A DNA stretch of 64,000 nt from Microbacterium lacus (GTDB lineage Bacteria > Actinomycetota > Actinomycetes > Actinomycetales > Microbacteriaceae): assembly GCF_002812805.1 (NCBI RefSeq), contig NZ_NMUM01000023.1:186001-250000 (forward strand). The letters run 5' to 3'. This document shows, piece after piece, positions 62,197 to 64,000 of this stretch. Under the pieces are notes generated by a model. It worked only from the letters and a program-made list of their open reading frames with translations. It did not search any database and was not told the DNA's origin. The first letter of the stretch is position 1. Each line of letters begins with the position of its first letter. Position numbers and translations under genes: made by a program.

Positions 62197-64000
62197 TGCA
62201 CCTGAAGAGCGTGACGCTCAAGGGGTTCAAGTCGTTCGCCCAACCCACGACGTTCGCGTTCGAGACGGGCGTGACGGCGATCGTCGGCCCCAACGGATCC
62301 GGAAAATCCAACGTGGTCGACGCCCTCGCCTGGGTGATGGGCGAGCAGGGCGCGAAGACGCTCCGCGGCGGCAAGATGGACGACGTCATCTTCGCCGGTA
62401 CGTCGACGCGCGGCCCTCTCGGTCGCGCCGAGGTGCAGCTCACAATCGACAACGCGGATGGTGCGCTGCCGATCGAGTACTCCGAGGTCACGATCAGCCG
62501 CACGCTGTTCCGCAACGGTGCGAGCGAGTACGCGATCAACGGCGACACCTGCCGACTGCTCGATGTGCAAGAGCTGCTGAGCGACTCGGGCCTCGGGCGG
62601 GAGATGCACGTGATCGTCGGTCAGGGCCGGCTCGACACGGTGCTGCAGGCGAGCCCCGAAGATCGGCGAGGCTTCATCGAAGAAGCCGCGGGCATCCTGA
62701 AGCATCGCCGCCGCAAGGAGAAGACCCTCCGCAAGCTCGAGGCGATGGAGGCGAATCTCACGCGACTGAGCGACCTCGCCGGGGAGATCCGACGGCAGTT
62801 GAAGCCGCTGGGTCGTCAGGCCGAGATCGCGCGTGAAGCCCAGACGATCGCGGCCGTCGTGCGTGACGCCAAGGCCCGCTTGGTCGCCGACGAACTGGTG
62901 GGGTTGCGCAACGAACTCGCGGCACATGTGCGCAGTGAGCATGAACGCCACTCCGAGCGACTGGTGCTGCAGGAACGCGCGGACGACGTCCGCAAGCGTG
63001 TCGAGGTGCTCGAGACCGAGCGTCGGGGATCGGATGCGGTCGACGCGGCCCGCAGCGTGTTGTTCGAACTCGAACGGGTCCGCGAGAGGTTGCGTGGATT
63101 GTTCACGCTCGCAAATCAGCGCATCGCGCTGCTCGGATCGGCCGATGAGCAGACCGAGATCGGTTCGAGCGTTTCGCAGGCGGACATCGACGAGGCGCGC
63201 GCGGAGATCATCGAGCTGCGCGACGCCGTGGACGCCGCGGCCGAGATCGCGACGGATGCTGGTCGTGCCGTTGCGCACGCCCGCGCCGAGCTCGACGCTC
63301 TCGACACCGATATCGCCGCACAGAGTGCCCTCGTCTCCGAGCATGAGATGCGCATCACGGCCCTTCGCGGGTCGGCGGATGCCGCGGCATCCGCTCTGGC
63401 CGCCGTCCGGGGCGCCGTGCTCCGCCAGCAGAACGCGCTCGATGCGGCCCTCGCCCGGCGCGCGGCCGCTGCCGAGGCGCTCGACGGCCTCGAACCTCTG
63501 CCGCAGCCAGCCGGAGACGTCGACCATCCCGCCGCGTACGACCATGCCCAGCGTGCTGTCGCCGACGCGGATGCCGAGCTCGCGGGTATTCGCGACCGCC
63601 TGCACGAGGCCGAGCGTGAGGCCGGTGCCTTGACCGCGCAGACGGCCGCGCTCACCCGCGCGCTCGACGTGCGCAATGGCGCCTCGGCCCTGATCGAACG
63701 GGGACTCGCCGGTGTGCGGGGCCTCGTGGCGGACGGCATGCAGGTGCGTCCGGGGTACGAGGCCGCCGTTGCTGCGGTTCTCGGGTCTGTGGCCGAAGGA
63801 TTGCTCGTGGATTCGCGTGACGAGGCGTTCGGCGCCCTCGCCGAGGCCGAGCGCGCTCAGCTCGGGTCTGTGGAGGTCGTCGTGGGCGACGCGGACGGGT
63901 CGGCATCCACGAGTTTCCCGACCCTCGACGGCATCGTTCCCGCCCTCGACGTCGTCACCGCGCCGAGCGGAGTTTTGGGCCTGCTCGCGCATGTCGCCAT
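62197..64000 (+). CDS. smc: Chromosome segregation protein SMC (cut by window end)
   Basis: 601 codons visible, open to the end. N-terminal ATPase head: LKGFKSFAQPTTF and Walker A GPNGSGKSNVVDALAWVMGEQGAKTLRG; Q-loop and GRLDTVLQASPEDRRGFIEEAAGILKHRRRKEKT follow, then a coiled coil from about 165 to 500 rich in Glu/Arg/Ala, and the hinge start (GLVADGMQVRPGYEAAVAAVLGSV) near 505. GGAGG precedes ATG 62197. It compacts and segregates DNA with ScpAB. Confidence 0.96.

Overview
High-GC DNA with actinobacterial hallmarks: GTG and TTG starts, leaderless genes with a TANNNT box six bases before the start, a mycofactocin cluster, a zinc-free L32, DUF222-HNH and DUF2510 proteins, and the run leuCD-murA-plsC-gpsA-ddl ... 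thiL-rsmD-recG-coaD-DUF177-rpmF-rnc-mutM-smc. Protein flavour and palindromic intergenic repeats point to Microbacteriaceae, most likely Microbacterium (inference from general knowledge, not a database search).

Region 1 (1-25564) is an accessory catabolic island. It holds the end of an unrecognised gene, a split aconitase X dehydratase, a NitT/TauT-type ABC importer, a complete mycofactocin cofactor locus (mftA-F leftward, mftR-mftG rightward, including the 39-residue precursor gene mftA), an aldehyde dehydrogenase and an NDMA-type alcohol dehydrogenase, a second NitT/TauT-type importer with two different permeases, an IclR regulator, an FAD oxidoreductase, an IlvD/Edd dehydratase, an MFS transporter and a UGSC-family protein with Cys in place of Sec. 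Read together: two importers bring in small substrates, mycofactocin-dependent dehydrogenases oxidise an alcohol to an acid, and two Fe-S dehydratases process hydroxy-acid intermediates. The substrate is unknown.

Region 2 (25565-45780) is ordinary, loosely organised chromosome: PadR regulator, UbiB/ABC1 kinase, DNA polymerase IV, an HNH gene with a LexA-like box over its start, a transglycosylase-like secreted protein, NUDIX, SDR, NYN and several DUF proteins, an ECF sigma/DUF4349 pair, TerC behind a yybP-ykoY manganese riboswitch, and an AbiEi/DUF559-like gene bracketed by two copies of one palindromic repeat.

Region 3 (45781-64000) is conserved housekeeping: leucine biosynthesis behind a leucine-rich leader peptide, cell-wall and lipid precursors (murA, plsC-like, gpsA, ddl), thiL, rsmD, recG, coaD, DUF177-rpmF-rnc-mutM and the start of smc. 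Between mutM and smc lie a GNAT enzyme, a small conserved-looking protein and a new 42-codon ORF with a strong promoter and Shine-Dalgarno.

Palindromic extragenic elements of at least seven sequence families are scattered through the gaps. No tRNA, rRNA, CRISPR array, prophage or insertion sequence was seen. The first and last genes are cut by the window edges.
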